Assembly: GCA_963772065.1 (NCBI GenBank)
Contig: CAVYVZ010000010.1
Coordinates: 434,001-498,000 of the forward strand
DNA length: 64,000 nt
From: CAVYVZ01 sp963772065
GTDB lineage: Bacteria > Acidobacteriota > Vicinamibacteria > Vicinamibacterales > UBA2999
Direction: 5' to 3'
Part shown: positions 26,023 through 37,536 of the stretch, piece by piece
How positions within the stretch are numbered: the first letter of the stretch is position 1
How the letters are laid out: every line of letters begins with the position of its first letter
The notes under the pieces: generated by a model
What the model was told of the DNA's origin: nothing
Seen by the model: only the letters and a program-made list of their open reading frames with translations
The model's database searches: none
Program-made: the position numbers and the translations under genes

Positions 26023-27841
26023 TCACGCGCGCTGGGCCAGTGCGTCGTCGCTCGATGCCGGGGCCTCGGCGGTGCCGTTCTTGAACTGGAGCTCGTACAG
26101 GCGATGGTAGATGCCGCGCTGCGCGAGCAGTTCCTGGTGCGTGCCCGACTCCCGCAGCCGCCCCTTGTGCAGGACCAGAATCCGATCCATGTCCTGAATC
26201 GTCGAGAGGCGGTGCGCGATCGCGATCGTCGTGCGGCCGCGCATGAGAACGGACAGCGCATCCCGGATCAAAACCTCGGTCTCGGTATCGACGCTGGACG
26301 TCGCCTCGTCCAAGATGAGCACTTTCGGATCGAACGCAATAGCCCGCGCGAACGAGAGGAGCTGCTTCTGACCGACCGAAAGCGTCGCGCCGCGCTCGGC
26401 GACAGGCGTTTGCATGCCAAGCGGCAGGCGGTCGATGAAGCCGTCGGCATGAACGGCGCGCGCGGCCCGGCGCACCGCCGCGTCGTCGATGGCCGGGTCG
26501 CCCAGCCGCACGTTGCTGGCGATGGTCCCTGAAAAGAGGTGCACGTCCTGCAGCACCAGCGCGAACAGCGCTCGCACGGCGTAGAGGTCCATGTCGCGGA
26601 TGTCCACGCCGTCAATCGTGATTCGCCCCTGTTGCACGTCGTAGAAGCGCAGGAGCAGATTGATGATCGTCGTCTTTCCCGAACCCGTGGCGCCCACGAT
26701 CGCCACGCGCTGCCCCGGCTCGACGACGAAGGACAGCCCGCGAATTACCGGGTCACCCTCCACATAAGAGAAGGTCACGTCCTCGAACGCGATGCGTCCC
26801 ACGGCCCCCGCGGGACGCGCGACGGGCGCCTCGGGGTTGCGGACGTCGACCGGGGTGTCGAGGAGCTGGAAGATGCGCTCGGAGGATGCCATCGCGCCCT
26901 GGAGGACGTTGAACTTCTCCGACATGTCGCTGATCGGGCGGAAGAAGCGCTGCGGCGTACAGGAGAAACGCCACGAGGGAGCCGACGGTGAGCGTCCCCC
27001 CTTGGACCCACGCGCCGCCGAACCACAGGATGAGGGCCGACGCGAGCGCGCTGACGATCTCGATGAGCGGGTAAAAGGTCGCGTAGTAGAAGATCGAGTC
27101 GATGTTCGCGTCACGGTGGGCCCGGTCGATCTCGTCGAACCGCGCGAAATCCTTCGCCTCCCTGCGGAACAGCTGCACGGTCGCCATCCCGGTGATGCGT
27201 TCCTGTAGGTACGCGTTGATCCGTGCGATCCAGATCCGGACCGTTCGGTAGGAGTCGCGCACGTTGCGGCGAAACCACTGCGCGACGAGCGCGATGAGCG
27301 GCAGGACCGAAAACGTGACGAGCGCAAGCCGCCAGTCCATCCACACGAGCACGCCCATGATGCCGATGAGCGTGAAGACATCGCCGAAGATCGACACCAC
27401 GCCCGTCGTGAACAGGTCGTTGAGGACGTCCACGTCGGTGGTCACGCGCGTCATCAAACGGCCAACCGGGTTGCGGTCGTAGAAGCGAAGGTCGAGCCGC
27501 TGCAGATGCGAGTACACCTGCATCCGCAGGTCGAACATGATCCGCTGCCCGGTCATCTGCATCGTCCAGGTCTGGACGTACTCGAGGACGAACGACGCGA
27601 GCAGGGTGAGCAGGAACAGCGCCGCGATGCCACCCAGCCCGGAGAGGTCCTTCGCGGGAATGTAGTCGTCGATCACGACCTTCGTGAGATACGGCGGCGC
27701 GAGCTGCAGCACGGAGTGCCCGACGATCGCCGCGATCGCCGCCGCCACCGGCGCCTTGTAAGGGCGGAGGTACGTCAGGATCCGGCGCATCAAGCGCGCG
27801 TCGTAGGCCTTGCCGAGCACCTCTTCTTCGTGAATCGACAT
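26023..27841 (-). CDS. ABC exporter subunit A (catalytic Glu, degenerate signature), frameshifted
   Basis: Type IV ABC exporter half: six membrane helices (~25-320) and an NBD with Walker A GATGSGKT, Walker B VLILDEATSSVD and H-loop AHRLST, but signature LSVGQ instead of LSGGQ. The frame breaks within the last transmembrane segment: an extra G at about 26953-26956 (+) separates LVAFLLYA from QRFFRPISDMSEKFNVLQGAM. Joined length 605. The start overlaps subunit B's stop. Together they have one normal and one degenerate ATP site, as in TM287/288, BmrCD and LmrCD heterodimers. Confidence 0.88.
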
Positions 27842-29580
27842 CAGGATGCCGCCAACTCTTCCTCGAGGAGCTGCTTTCGATAGAGCGCGGCATAGACGCC
27901 GTCCCGCGCGACGAGGTCGTGGTGCTGCCCGCGCTCGACGATGCGGCCGTGGTCGAGCACCAGAATCTGGTCGGCATCACGAACCGTGGAGATCCGGTGC
28001 GACACGATGATCGAGGTTCGCTCGCGCATGACGCCGCGGAGCCGATGGAGGATCTCCTCTTCCGTGTAGGTATCAACCGCCGACAGCGCATCGTCCAGGA
28101 TGAGGATCCGCGGATCGACCGCCAGGGCGCGCGCGATGGCCGTGCGCTGCTTCTGGCCCCCCGAGAGCGTGATGCCGCGCTCGCCGACGGCGGTGTCGTA
28201 GCCCTTCGGGAAGTCCTCGACGTCTTTGTCGAGCCGCGCGATCCGGCTCGCGTTTTCGATCCGATCCCGCGACGGCGTTCCAGGCGCGCCGAAGGCGATG
28301 TTCTCGACCAGCGTGTCGCTGAAGAGGAACGCCTCCTGCGGCACGAACCCGATCGCGCCGCGCAGGACCGTGAGGGGAATGTGCCGCACATCCACACCAT
28401 CGATGAACACCGTGCCGGGCGGCGGCTGGTGGAGACGCGGGAGCAGCGAGAGCAGCGTCGACTTCCCCGAACCGGTCGCGCCGACGATGGCCGTGGTCTT
28501 TCCGGCCGGGAAAACCGCCGAGACGTCGTCGAGCACCACCGCAGACCCAAACGCGAACGTCAGGTTCCGGATCTCGATCTCCCCTGTGATGTCGGCGGCC
28601 GCGCGCGCCTCGGCATCCGTGATCTCGGGCTGCATGTCGAGCACCGCGAGCATCCGCTTCCATGACGCCATTCCCCGCTGGAGCATGTTGGTGACCCAGC
28701 CGAAGGCGACCATCGGCCACGACAGCATCATCAAGTAGCTGTTGAGCGCGACGAGCTCTCCCACGGTGATGCGCCCGGCGACCACCTCCCGGCTGCCGAG
28801 CCAGAGCACGAGGAGCGCCCCGAGTCCCATGAAGACGCTCATGCTCGGGTAGAACGCACCCTGCAGGCGGATGAGCGCCCTGTTGCGCGTGACGTACTCC
28901 TCGTTCGAGACACGAAACCGGTCGAGCTCCGCCTGCTCCTGCCGATAGGCACGGACCACGCGCACGCCGGCGAGCGATTCCTGGGTGACCGCGCTCACGT
29001 CGGAGAGCTGCTCCTGGATCCGCTCGAAGCGCTTGTGGATCGCCGCGCCGAAGTACTTCACGGCTATCGTCACGAACGGCAGCGGAATCAGTGCGAGGAG
29101 CGTCAGGCGCGCATCGATCGACAGCATCAGCAGGATCGCGACCAGAAAGGTGAGGCTGGTGCTCGAGGTGTACATCACCGCCGGACCGATCATCATCCGG
29201 ACCGCACTGAGGTCGTTGGTCGCACGCGACATGAGGTCGCCGGTGCGCCGCTCCTGGAAGAAGGCCAGCGGCATGCGCTGCAAGTGCGCGAAGAAGTCGT
29301 TGCGCAGGTCGTACTCGATCCAGCGCGACGCGCCGATGACGACGCGCCGCACGAGAAAGCGGAACACGCCGCCGACGATCGCGAGCGCGAGCAGGGCGAG
29401 GGCGTAGAAGCGCACCTTGCCGCTCGTCACGCCGGCAAGGAGATCGTCGATCGCGTACTTCAGAACCCACGGACCCGCGAGCTGGATCGCGGTCGCCACG
29501 ACGCCGCACGCGAGTCCCGTCAGGTATGCGCGGCGGTAACGGGCAACGTACCCCAGCAATCGGCGCCACGGGGAGGGCAT
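27841..29580 (-). CDS. ABC exporter subunit B (degenerate Walker B Glu)
   Basis: 579 residues, full ABC exporter half: membrane domain (~15-310), Walker A GATGSGKST, normal signature LSGGQKQR, Walker B ILILDDALSAVD in which the catalytic Glu is Asp, and H-loop SHRIST. Its intact signature pairs with subunit A's intact Glu to form the working site. Substrate (lipid, drug or peptide) cannot be told. Divergent from cstA with only 26 bases between start codons. Confidence 0.9.
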   Translation of the reverse strand: MPSPWRRLLGYVARYRRAYLTGLACGVVATAIQLAGPWVLKYAIDDLLAGVTSGKVRFYALALLALAIVGGVFRFLVRRVVIGASRWIEYDLRNDFFAHLQRMPLAFFQERRTGDLMSRATNDLSAVRMMIGPAVMYTSSTSLTFLVAILLMLSIDARLTLLALIPLPFVTIAVKYFGAAIHKRFERIQEQLSDVSAVTQESLAGVRVVRAYRQEQAELDRFRVSNEEYVTRNRALIRLQGAFYPSMSVFMGLGALLVLWLGSREVVAGRITVGELVALNSYLMMLSWPMVAFGWVTNMLQRGMASWKRMLAVLDMQPEITDAEARAAADITGEIEIRNLTFAFGSAVVLDDVSAVFPAGKTTAIVGATGSGKSTLLSLLPRLHQPPPGTVFIDGVDVRHIPLTVLRGAIGFVPQEAFLFSDTLVENIAFGAPGTPSRDRIENASRIARLDKDVEDFPKGYDTAVGERGITLSGGQKQRTAIARALAVDPRILILDDALSAVDTYTEEEILHRLRGVMRERTSIIVSHRISTVRDADQILVLDHGRIVERGQHHDLVARDGVYAALYRKQLLEEELAAS

Positions 29581-29606
29581 GGACCTAGTGTATAAGAGGG
29601 ACCGGA

Positions 29607-31433
<1,827 letters not shown>

Positions 31434-31465
31434 TGGACCCATCTCCACCGTCCGATACTGTCTGT

Positions 31466-32278
31466 ATGAAGTTCAAATTTGCCACGGGTGGTTTCATCGC
31501 TCTGGTCCTCGCATGCAGCGCCTCGGCGCAGGCCCAGTTCCGGGTCGAGGATCCACTTCCCCCGTCGGAGAAGTACCACGTCGAGTTTGGGATGACCTTC
31601 TGGTCGCCCGAGCCCGAAATGGTGATCCGCTTCGACGGACCGGCCGGGACGGGTACGGACGTCGACTTCGTCCAGGAATTCGGGATTGCGAAAAAGCGGT
31701 TCCGTGAATTCCGCGGGACGCTCAAGCCGGGCCGTAAGCACAAGCTCCGCTTCGACTACGTGCCGTTCAAGTACGACGCGGCCGCGACTATTCAGCGCAC
31801 CTTCGTGTTCGGCGGCCAGTCGTTTACGGCCGGCGTGCCCGCCTCCACCGATGTCAAATGGGATCTCTGGAAGTTCGGGTACGAGTGGGACGTCTATGCG
31901 GGCTCAGGGGGATTCGTCGGCATCGTGGCCGACGTGAAGTACAACAAGGTGTCGGCGCAGATTTCCGCGGCCGGCCTCGGCACCGCGCTGGCGCAGGCGA
32001 ACGCGCCGGTTCCCGGCGTGGGCGGCATCGCGCGCGGCTACATGTCGAAGAACTTCTCCGTCACGGGCGAGTTCACCTACTTCAAGATGCCCGACAGCAT
32101 CAGCCAGGAGATCGACGGCAAGTTCTACGACTTCGATGTTTTTGCCACGGTGAACGCGGGACGCAACGCCGGCATCCACGGCGGGTACCGATCGGTCACC
32201 GTCGACTATCTGGTTTCGGAAGACGCCGGCGCGCTGAGGATGAAAGGCCTGTACTTCGGCGGCGTCGTGCGTTTCTAG
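31466..32278 (+). CDS. Outer-membrane beta-barrel-like protein, unknown
   Basis: 270 residues: signal peptide (MKFKFATGGFIALVLACSASAQA), then alternating beta-strand sequence (YHVEFGMTFWSP, KHKLRFDYVPFKYDA, FGYEWDVYAG, FSVTGEFTYFKM, GGYRSVTVDYLV) ending ...YFGGVVRF with C-terminal Phe. The pattern suggests an 8-10-strand barrel. An in-frame ATG at 31434 overlapping the cstA stop is less likely because it would bury the signal peptide. No family recognised; co-directional with cstA. Confidence 0.72.
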   Translation: MKFKFATGGFIALVLACSASAQAQFRVEDPLPPSEKYHVEFGMTFWSPEPEMVIRFDGPAGTGTDVDFVQEFGIAKKRFREFRGTLKPGRKHKLRFDYVPFKYDAAATIQRTFVFGGQSFTAGVPASTDVKWDLWKFGYEWDVYAGSGGFVGIVADVKYNKVSAQISAAGLGTALAQANAPVPGVGGIARGYMSKNFSVTGEFTYFKMPDSISQEIDGKFYDFDVFATVNAGRNAGIHGGYRSVTVDYLVSEDAGALRMKGLYFGGVVRF

Positions 32279-33001
32279 AGTTTACTCGCCAGGAATACCA
32301 GAGAACTCCCGAGAGGCAGCGTCACGCGTGATGCGAGCGCTGCCTCCGCCATCACAAGCCGCGTCAGCGCCCAATTGATCGGGGCGCTCGGCACCGAGAT
32401 CTCCCGACCCGAGGCCCGCGCACCCCGCAGCCGCTGAAACGCTCTGACCGTCAGCATGAGTGGAAGCAGCGACGCAAAGGCGTACTGCGTGACAATCGGC
32501 TCCAATCCGCCGAGACGAAGCAGCTCGACCAGGCTTCCCCGCGTGTAACGGCGCACCTCCTCCGAGAGGAGCGAGTGATCGCCGTGCAGGACATCCAGCG
32601 CAGCGACACTCCCGACGAACTGCCCCCCGGCCGTCAGCACCCTCGATATTTCCTGCACCGCGGCGGCATCATCGGGGACGCACTGCAGCACGTCGAAGGA
32701 CGTGACGAGGTCGAAGGCGCCGGGGGGGAACGGGAGCCGCGCCGCATCGGCTTGGGCAAGCGGCCGCCCGGCGTGCTTCGCGATGGCGAGACCCGCGGCC
32801 GCGAGAATCGATGCCGAATGCCGTACCGTAGCGGGCGAGCTGCGGCAGGTTGTGACCGGTGCCACAGCCGCAGTCGAGCACCGAGAGGTTCGTACGTCCC
32901 GCGGCAGCGCGCTCGAGAATCGGGCTGACGAACTGCCGGAAGCCGCGAAACCAGAAGTGCGATGACTCGGCCCTACTCGTCAGCTGCAGTAGTTGGTCCA
33001 A
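32275..33001 (-). CDS. Class I SAM-dependent methyltransferase, frameshifted
   Basis: N-terminal SAM motif VLDCGCGTGHNLPQLARYG and, in the next frame, AAAGLAIAKHAGRPLAQADAARLPFPPGAFDLVTSFDVLQCVPDDAAA, a type-11 methyltransferase core. An extra A in the AA at 32805-32806 (+) explains the break; joined length 241. The C-terminal half (LLPLMLTVRAFQRL) may contact membrane lipids. Overlaps the outer-membrane protein gene tail-to-tail by 4 bases. Substrate unknown. Confidence 0.82.
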
Positions 33002-33006
33002 GAGAC

Positions 33007-33041
33007 GGCTTAAGGCTTAGGGCTCAAGGCTCAGGGCCTTG
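33007..33041. repeat. 7-bp tandem array at the slt stop codon
   Basis: GGCTTAA, GGCTTAG, GGCTCAA, GGCTCAG, GGCCTTG. The fourth unit carries the TGA stop of slt on the minus strand; the array also fills the gap to the methyltransferase start. Confidence 0.8.
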
Positions 33042-35313
33042 TCTTAGCGGGTGGCCGCTTCGCGGCCGGCTTTTTCGTCACCGACGTTCGCGTCCGGGCC
33101 TGCGGACTAGTGCCTTTCGCCTTGTCAGAGCCCTGAGCCGTAAGCCCTAAGCCCTGAGCCTTTCCGTAAAGCCGCCGATAGTCTTCGGCCGTGCCCAGGA
33201 TCTTCCTGACGTAGTTCTGCGTCTCCGGGAAGGGGATGTCGTCGATGAACTCGTCCTGCTGGATCCCGGGCCGCTCGGCGATCCACCGCGCGATGCGATG
33301 CTCTCCTGCGTTATAGCTCGCAAGCGCGAAGTGAGCCCCACCGAAGCGATCGATCAGGTCCCTGAAATACGCGGTGCCGATGCGGATGTTCGCCTCGGGG
33401 TCGGTGAGCGTCGCGGTCGACCGCCACCTGATTCGAAGCGTCCGCGCGTATCTCCGGCCGGTCGCGGGCACCACCTGCATCAGACCGTAGGCATTCGCGG
33501 CCGAACGGACATCGTGATCGAAGGTGGACTCCTGCGCCATGAGCGCGGCGATCATGTACGGATCCAGGCCGTGCGCCGCGCAGTACTTCTTGATGAGCGG
33601 CCAGTAGTCGAGGGGGAAGAGCACGCCCAGCAGGTCGGGCGGCAGGTCTTCCCCACCCGCGGCAAGATACTGCGGGTAGGCGCGCTTCATCGAGTTGATC
33701 CCGCGGCGCAGGTCGCCCTGCCGGTTGTAGATCCACCCGTAGGTGGCGTGAAGCGCCGGTGAATCACCCCACACGCGCTGGGCGTACTGCAGCTCGCGAA
33801 TCGCGTCGTCGTAGAGCTCGAGACCGACGAGCTGTCGGATCACCGCATCGGTCGGGACGTTCGCCGGACCGCTTCCGCCCGACGCGACGATGGAGGCCGG
33901 CGGCACCGCTTTGCGCTCCTCGAGAATGCGCGCCGAGAGCCGGCCGTAGTACGAATTGAGGTAGTCCGTCGCCACGAGGCGATAGCGGGCCATGGCGGCG
34001 TCGCGCTGCTCGAGCGCATCGTGCGATCGGGCCGACCAATAGAGCCACGCCGGACGGGTATCGGCGCGCCGCATGCCGGCGGCCGCGGCGTCGAACACCT
34101 TGATGGCCTCGGAGGGATTGCCGTTCTTGTACGCCCACCAGCCGATCTTCCACGCGGCGCGCTCGGCGTGCCGGCCTTGCGGAAAGCGTCGAGACAGCTC
34201 GCGGAAGATCCGATCGGCTTCGGCATCCTCGTCTTCGATGATGTAGTGGGAGGCGAGGTTGTTGAGCGTCTCCTCGGTCCAGGAGTCTTCCGGGAAGTCG
34301 TTGACGAGGCCGGTCGCCAGTGACACGTAGGTCTCGAGATCGCCGAGGGCCCGCGTTGCGGTGAGATGAAAGAACCGCGCCTCCGCCTCGCGCTTCGCGT
34401 CCTCGAGGAACGGCCGCAACGCGTCGCGGGACGCGCGGTGCCGACCGAGGAAGTAATCACATTCCGCGATGCGGAGCGCCGTGAGCTCCGCGTGATCGCC
34501 GCCGGCGGCCTTCATCAGCGGAGCGAACGCATCCCGAGCCTGCTGGTACCTGCGCGCTCCAAACAGCCGCTCGGCGCGGCCGAGCTCGAGAGCGAGGCGG
34601 TCGCCGGCAAGCGTGACCGGGCCCTCGAGCAGATCGAGCTCGAGCTTCGCGAGATCGGATTCCGCGCTGAACGGAAACTCGAAGTAGACCCGCCGATAGT
34701 GCGCGATCGCCTTGTCCCGGTCGCCCGCCTCCTGCGCGGTGCGCGCGATCTGCATCAGCACGGCCTCGGGGGCGGTGGTTTTCTCGCGAGCGAGCGACTC
34801 GAGCACCTCCAGCGCGCCTCGCGGGTCCTTGCGTGAGACCGCAACCTCGGCGCGCCTCATCGCCACCTGCTCGCCGAGTACGCCCTTCGGCTTCGTCGCG
34901 GCCAGCGCGGCCAGCGTCTTTTCGGCGTCGTCGAGCTGCTGGAGCCGGAGCTGCGTGAAGCCGGTGTAGTACCGCGCGTAGTCAGCCAGTGGCGTGGAAG
35001 AGAGGGCCGGCGTGCTCACAAGCGGCAACGCGGCGGTGTAGTCGCCCTCGCCGAACAGCTTGACGCCGCGCGCGAACCGCGTCAGTGGTGTTTCACCGCT
35101 GGAGGACGCAGATGTGCGGGCCAGAGACGACTCGGGGACGAGCCAGAACTGCGAGCGATGCGCGGGCAGCGGCGGGTGCTCGGTTGGCGCGAGCGAGCCG
35201 CCGATGATGCTCGCCCGCCGCGGCACCTCAATCTGTTGAGCAGTCGGTCTTCCGCCATGGCCGCCAACAGCGACGAGCCAGACGGCCGCGAGGATGATCA
35301 CCGAGTTCTTCAC
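33031..35313 (-). CDS. Soluble lytic murein transglycosylase (Slt70-like)
   Basis: 760 residues: signal peptide (~1-25), superhelical TPR/U-domain (~75-560, many TPR-like helices such as AIAHYRRVYFEFPFSAESDLAKLEL) and a C-terminal GEWL domain (~585-720) with the catalytic Glu in ALMAQESTFD, AYGLMQVVPATGR and ASYNAGEHRI. Cleaves glycan strands to anhydro-muropeptides. The last ~45 residues are a Lys/Arg/Pro-rich tail containing the translation of a 7-bp repeat array (33129-33161) and a stop supplied by another. Start is GTG at 35313, 5 bases after the coiled-coil gene. Confidence 0.92.
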   Translation of the reverse strand: MKNSVIILAAVWLVAVGGHGGRPTAQQIEVPRRASIIGGSLAPTEHPPLPAHRSQFWLVPESSLARTSASSSGETPLTRFARGVKLFGEGDYTAALPLVSTPALSSTPLADYARYYTGFTQLRLQQLDDAEKTLAALAATKPKGVLGEQVAMRRAEVAVSRKDPRGALEVLESLAREKTTAPEAVLMQIARTAQEAGDRDKAIAHYRRVYFEFPFSAESDLAKLELDLLEGPVTLAGDRLALELGRAERLFGARRYQQARDAFAPLMKAAGGDHAELTALRIAECDYFLGRHRASRDALRPFLEDAKREAEARFFHLTATRALGDLETYVSLATGLVNDFPEDSWTEETLNNLASHYIIEDEDAEADRIFRELSRRFPQGRHAERAAWKIGWWAYKNGNPSEAIKVFDAAAAGMRRADTRPAWLYWSARSHDALEQRDAAMARYRLVATDYLNSYYGRLSARILEERKAVPPASIVASGGSGPANVPTDAVIRQLVGLELYDDAIRELQYAQRVWGDSPALHATYGWIYNRQGDLRRGINSMKRAYPQYLAAGGEDLPPDLLGVLFPLDYWPLIKKYCAAHGLDPYMIAALMAQESTFDHDVRSAANAYGLMQVVPATGRRYARTLRIRWRSTATLTDPEANIRIGTAYFRDLIDRFGGAHFALASYNAGEHRIARWIAERPGIQQDEFIDDIPFPETQNYVRKILGTAEDYRRLYGKAQGLGLTAQGSDKAKGTSPQARTRTSVTKKPAAKRPPAKTRP
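33129..33161. repeat. 7-bp tandem array within slt coding sequence
   Basis: GAGCCCT, GAGCCGT, AAGCCCT, AAGCCCT, GAGCC, in frame; translated on the minus strand as the AQGLGLTAQG stretch of the Slt C-terminal tail. Confidence 0.78.
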
Positions 35314-35318
35314 GCGAG

Positions 35319-37350
35319 CTACCCGAGAAGTGAGCGATCCCCGTCCGCCAGCGTGCGGACGAGCTCCTGCTCGAAAAAGTCCGACCGATCCCTGACCGCC
35401 TGGGGCACGCGCTCCTCATAAAGGCGCCGCGCGCGATCGATTTCCCCGCCAAGCCGTGACCGCAGGTCGCGGGAGCGCCGGCCCGCGTCGACCAACGGCT
35501 CGTGATACATCCGAATCTCCGACACGAGCAGACGCGCGTAGCGGCGCGCCGCATCCTCATCGCCGGCCGTGCCGCCGTGCTCGACCGGCCCGGGCACGAC
35601 GCTGCGGGCCGAGCGCGCCGCGCGCGGCAGTGACAGGCCGGTCGCCTGCTCGACGGTCATCGCCTCGAGGGCGCGGCTGGTGTGCCGAGTGAGCACCTCC
35701 AGCGTGGCCGGCCAGCGGCTCACCGCCGAAGGCGCGGCCCCCGCCGCCCCGTCGGCATAGAGCACCGCCACGACGCGGCCGCCGACGGTAATGGGCAACG
35801 CCACGGCGTGCCTGGCACCGGCGGTCCGCGCGAACGACGGCAGTGCCGGCTGACGGCTGTTGGCTGCCTCGGCCGGTTCGACGGCCGCGCGCGACACGGT
35901 GATACCTGTATTGACGACTGCACCGGCAAGGCCGGCCGCCTCGAGATCGAGATCCGTCGAGGGGTGGTCGCCTCCGAATCCTGCGAGCCGGCGGATTCGC
36001 AACACGTTGCCCTTGACCACGAGCACGGCGGCGCGTTCGACGTGACGGGCCGCGCAGTCGGCAAGCGCATCGAGCGCATCGCCGAGCGACCGCGAATCAT
36101 CCAGCCGCCGGATCCCGTCGACCAGGCGCGCCGTGTGCGCGAGATCGGCTTGATGCGCGTCGGTGCGCGTACAGGTCGATTGCCTGCTCGATCTTCTTGG
36201 CGGCTTCGGCATCGGCCGCTGCGAGCTGGGCGATGAGCACTTCTTCGGCTTCCGACCGCACCGCGCGAGCTGCGGCGTCGGCATCGGCCCGTACCGCTTC
36301 GAGTGTGGCTTGCGCCTTCTGCGCTTCGGCGCGGGCGTGATGGCGCACCGCTTCGATTTCCGCGGCCGCGGCACGGCTCGACGCCTCAGAGTCGGCGCGC
36401 AGAGCCTCGAGCGCGGCGTGCGTCTTCTGCGCCTCGGCGCGCGCCTCGCGCCGTGCCTCCTCGGTTTCCATTGCCGCGGCGCGAGTCGAGGCCGCCGCCT
36501 CGGCGCGAACCGCGTCGAGCGCAGCCTTGGCCTTCTCCGACTCGTCACGCGCCTGGCGCCGCACCTTCTCGGTTTCCGCGGCCGCCGCGCGAGCTGACGC
36601 CTCAGCGTCCACGCGAACCGATTCGAGCGCCGCCTTGGCTTTCTCCGACTCGGCGCGGGCGCGGCTGCGCACCTCTTCGAGCTGCGCTTCCAGCTCGCGC
36701 CGCGTTTCGGCGAGCCGCTCTTCGGCGAGACGCTCCACATCGTCAACCTGTGCGGTTGCGACGCGACGCGCATCCTCGATCTGAACGTGAGCGGTCCTGC
36801 GCTCATCTTCCACCTGCGCTTGTGCGGCTCGTCGCACCTCTTCGAGCTGCGCCCGAAGCGTCTCGCGCAAGTCGTTCACCTGCGCCTCCGCGGCGCGTCT
36901 GATCTCCTCGGAGTGTTTGTGCGCCGCGGCGCGGATCTGCCCGATCTGCGCGTCCGATTCCTGGCGCACTTCGGCGGCCGCGGCTTCGGCGGCCTGCCGC
37001 GCCGCGTGCTGGACGGCGCGTTCGCGCTCCTCCACGGCCGCGCGCTGGATTTCATCGATGCGGCGGCGCGCGTTCTCGTGAAGCTCGGAGATCTGTGCCT
37101 GCACTTCCACCTGACGGCGCATGTCCGCCGCCGCACTCTCGGCGGCCTGTTGCTCGGCACGCTCGCGTTCGGCTGCCAGGAGGTTCTTCAGCGACTCGAT
37201 CTCCGCCGCCGCGCTCGTGGCGCGCTCCCGTTCGTCGGCGGCTGTGCGCTTCAGCTCCTCGGCCAGAGGCGCGAATTCGCGTTCGAGCTCCGAACGGAAC
37301 CCAGCCGTTAATCGCTCAAAGGTGTGGCGGAAGTTTTCGTCAAACGGCAC
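35319..37350 (-). CDS. Long coiled-coil protein with C-terminal GAF-like domain, frameshifted
   Basis: Restored length 676. Residues ~1-400 are an uninterrupted Ala/Glu/Arg coiled coil containing four 36-residue repeats (~231-374). After a +1 break at about 36171-36173 (extra G), the second half reads LVDGIRRLDDSRSLGDALDALADCAARHVERAAVLVVKGNVLRIRRLAGFG ... AVALPITVGGRVVAVLYADG, the style of a GAF/sensor domain, then a charged helical tail. No signal peptide. Probably a cytoplasmic scaffold or polarity/sensor protein; no named family recognised. It leads slt (5 bases apart). Confidence 0.7.
36229..36660 (-). repeat. Four tandem 108-bp (36-residue) coding repeats
   Basis: Each unit follows ARAExxKAxAALExVRADxxASxRAAAxExExxR. 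Four consecutive copies lie in the coiled coil of the GAF-like protein with strong but imperfect identity, indicating recent internal duplication. Confidence 0.75.
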
Positions 37351-37370
37351 AGCGTCCTCGCAGGCACATC

Positions 37371-37376
37371 ATTATA
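37371..37376 (-). promoter_or_regulatory. Consensus -10 element for the coiled-coil gene
   Basis: Exact TATAAT on the minus strand, 20 bases before the 37350 start. I see no good -35 at 17 bases, so activity is uncertain. The rest of the 37351-37536 gap holds no gene I can support; the region is visibly AT-richer. Confidence 0.4.
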
Positions 37377-37536
37377 AGACGCTAAATAGCTGATTCGCAG
37401 AGCTTTCGACCACTCTACGCGATGTTCGGACTCTACTAGATGTATCGGTCGAACTACTGAAGTCTTCGAGGGCCCTGTGGAGGCCGAACCCAACGCCGGC
37501 GCCTCTCTCCGCTGATCTTCGCGTACTATTCCGGCC

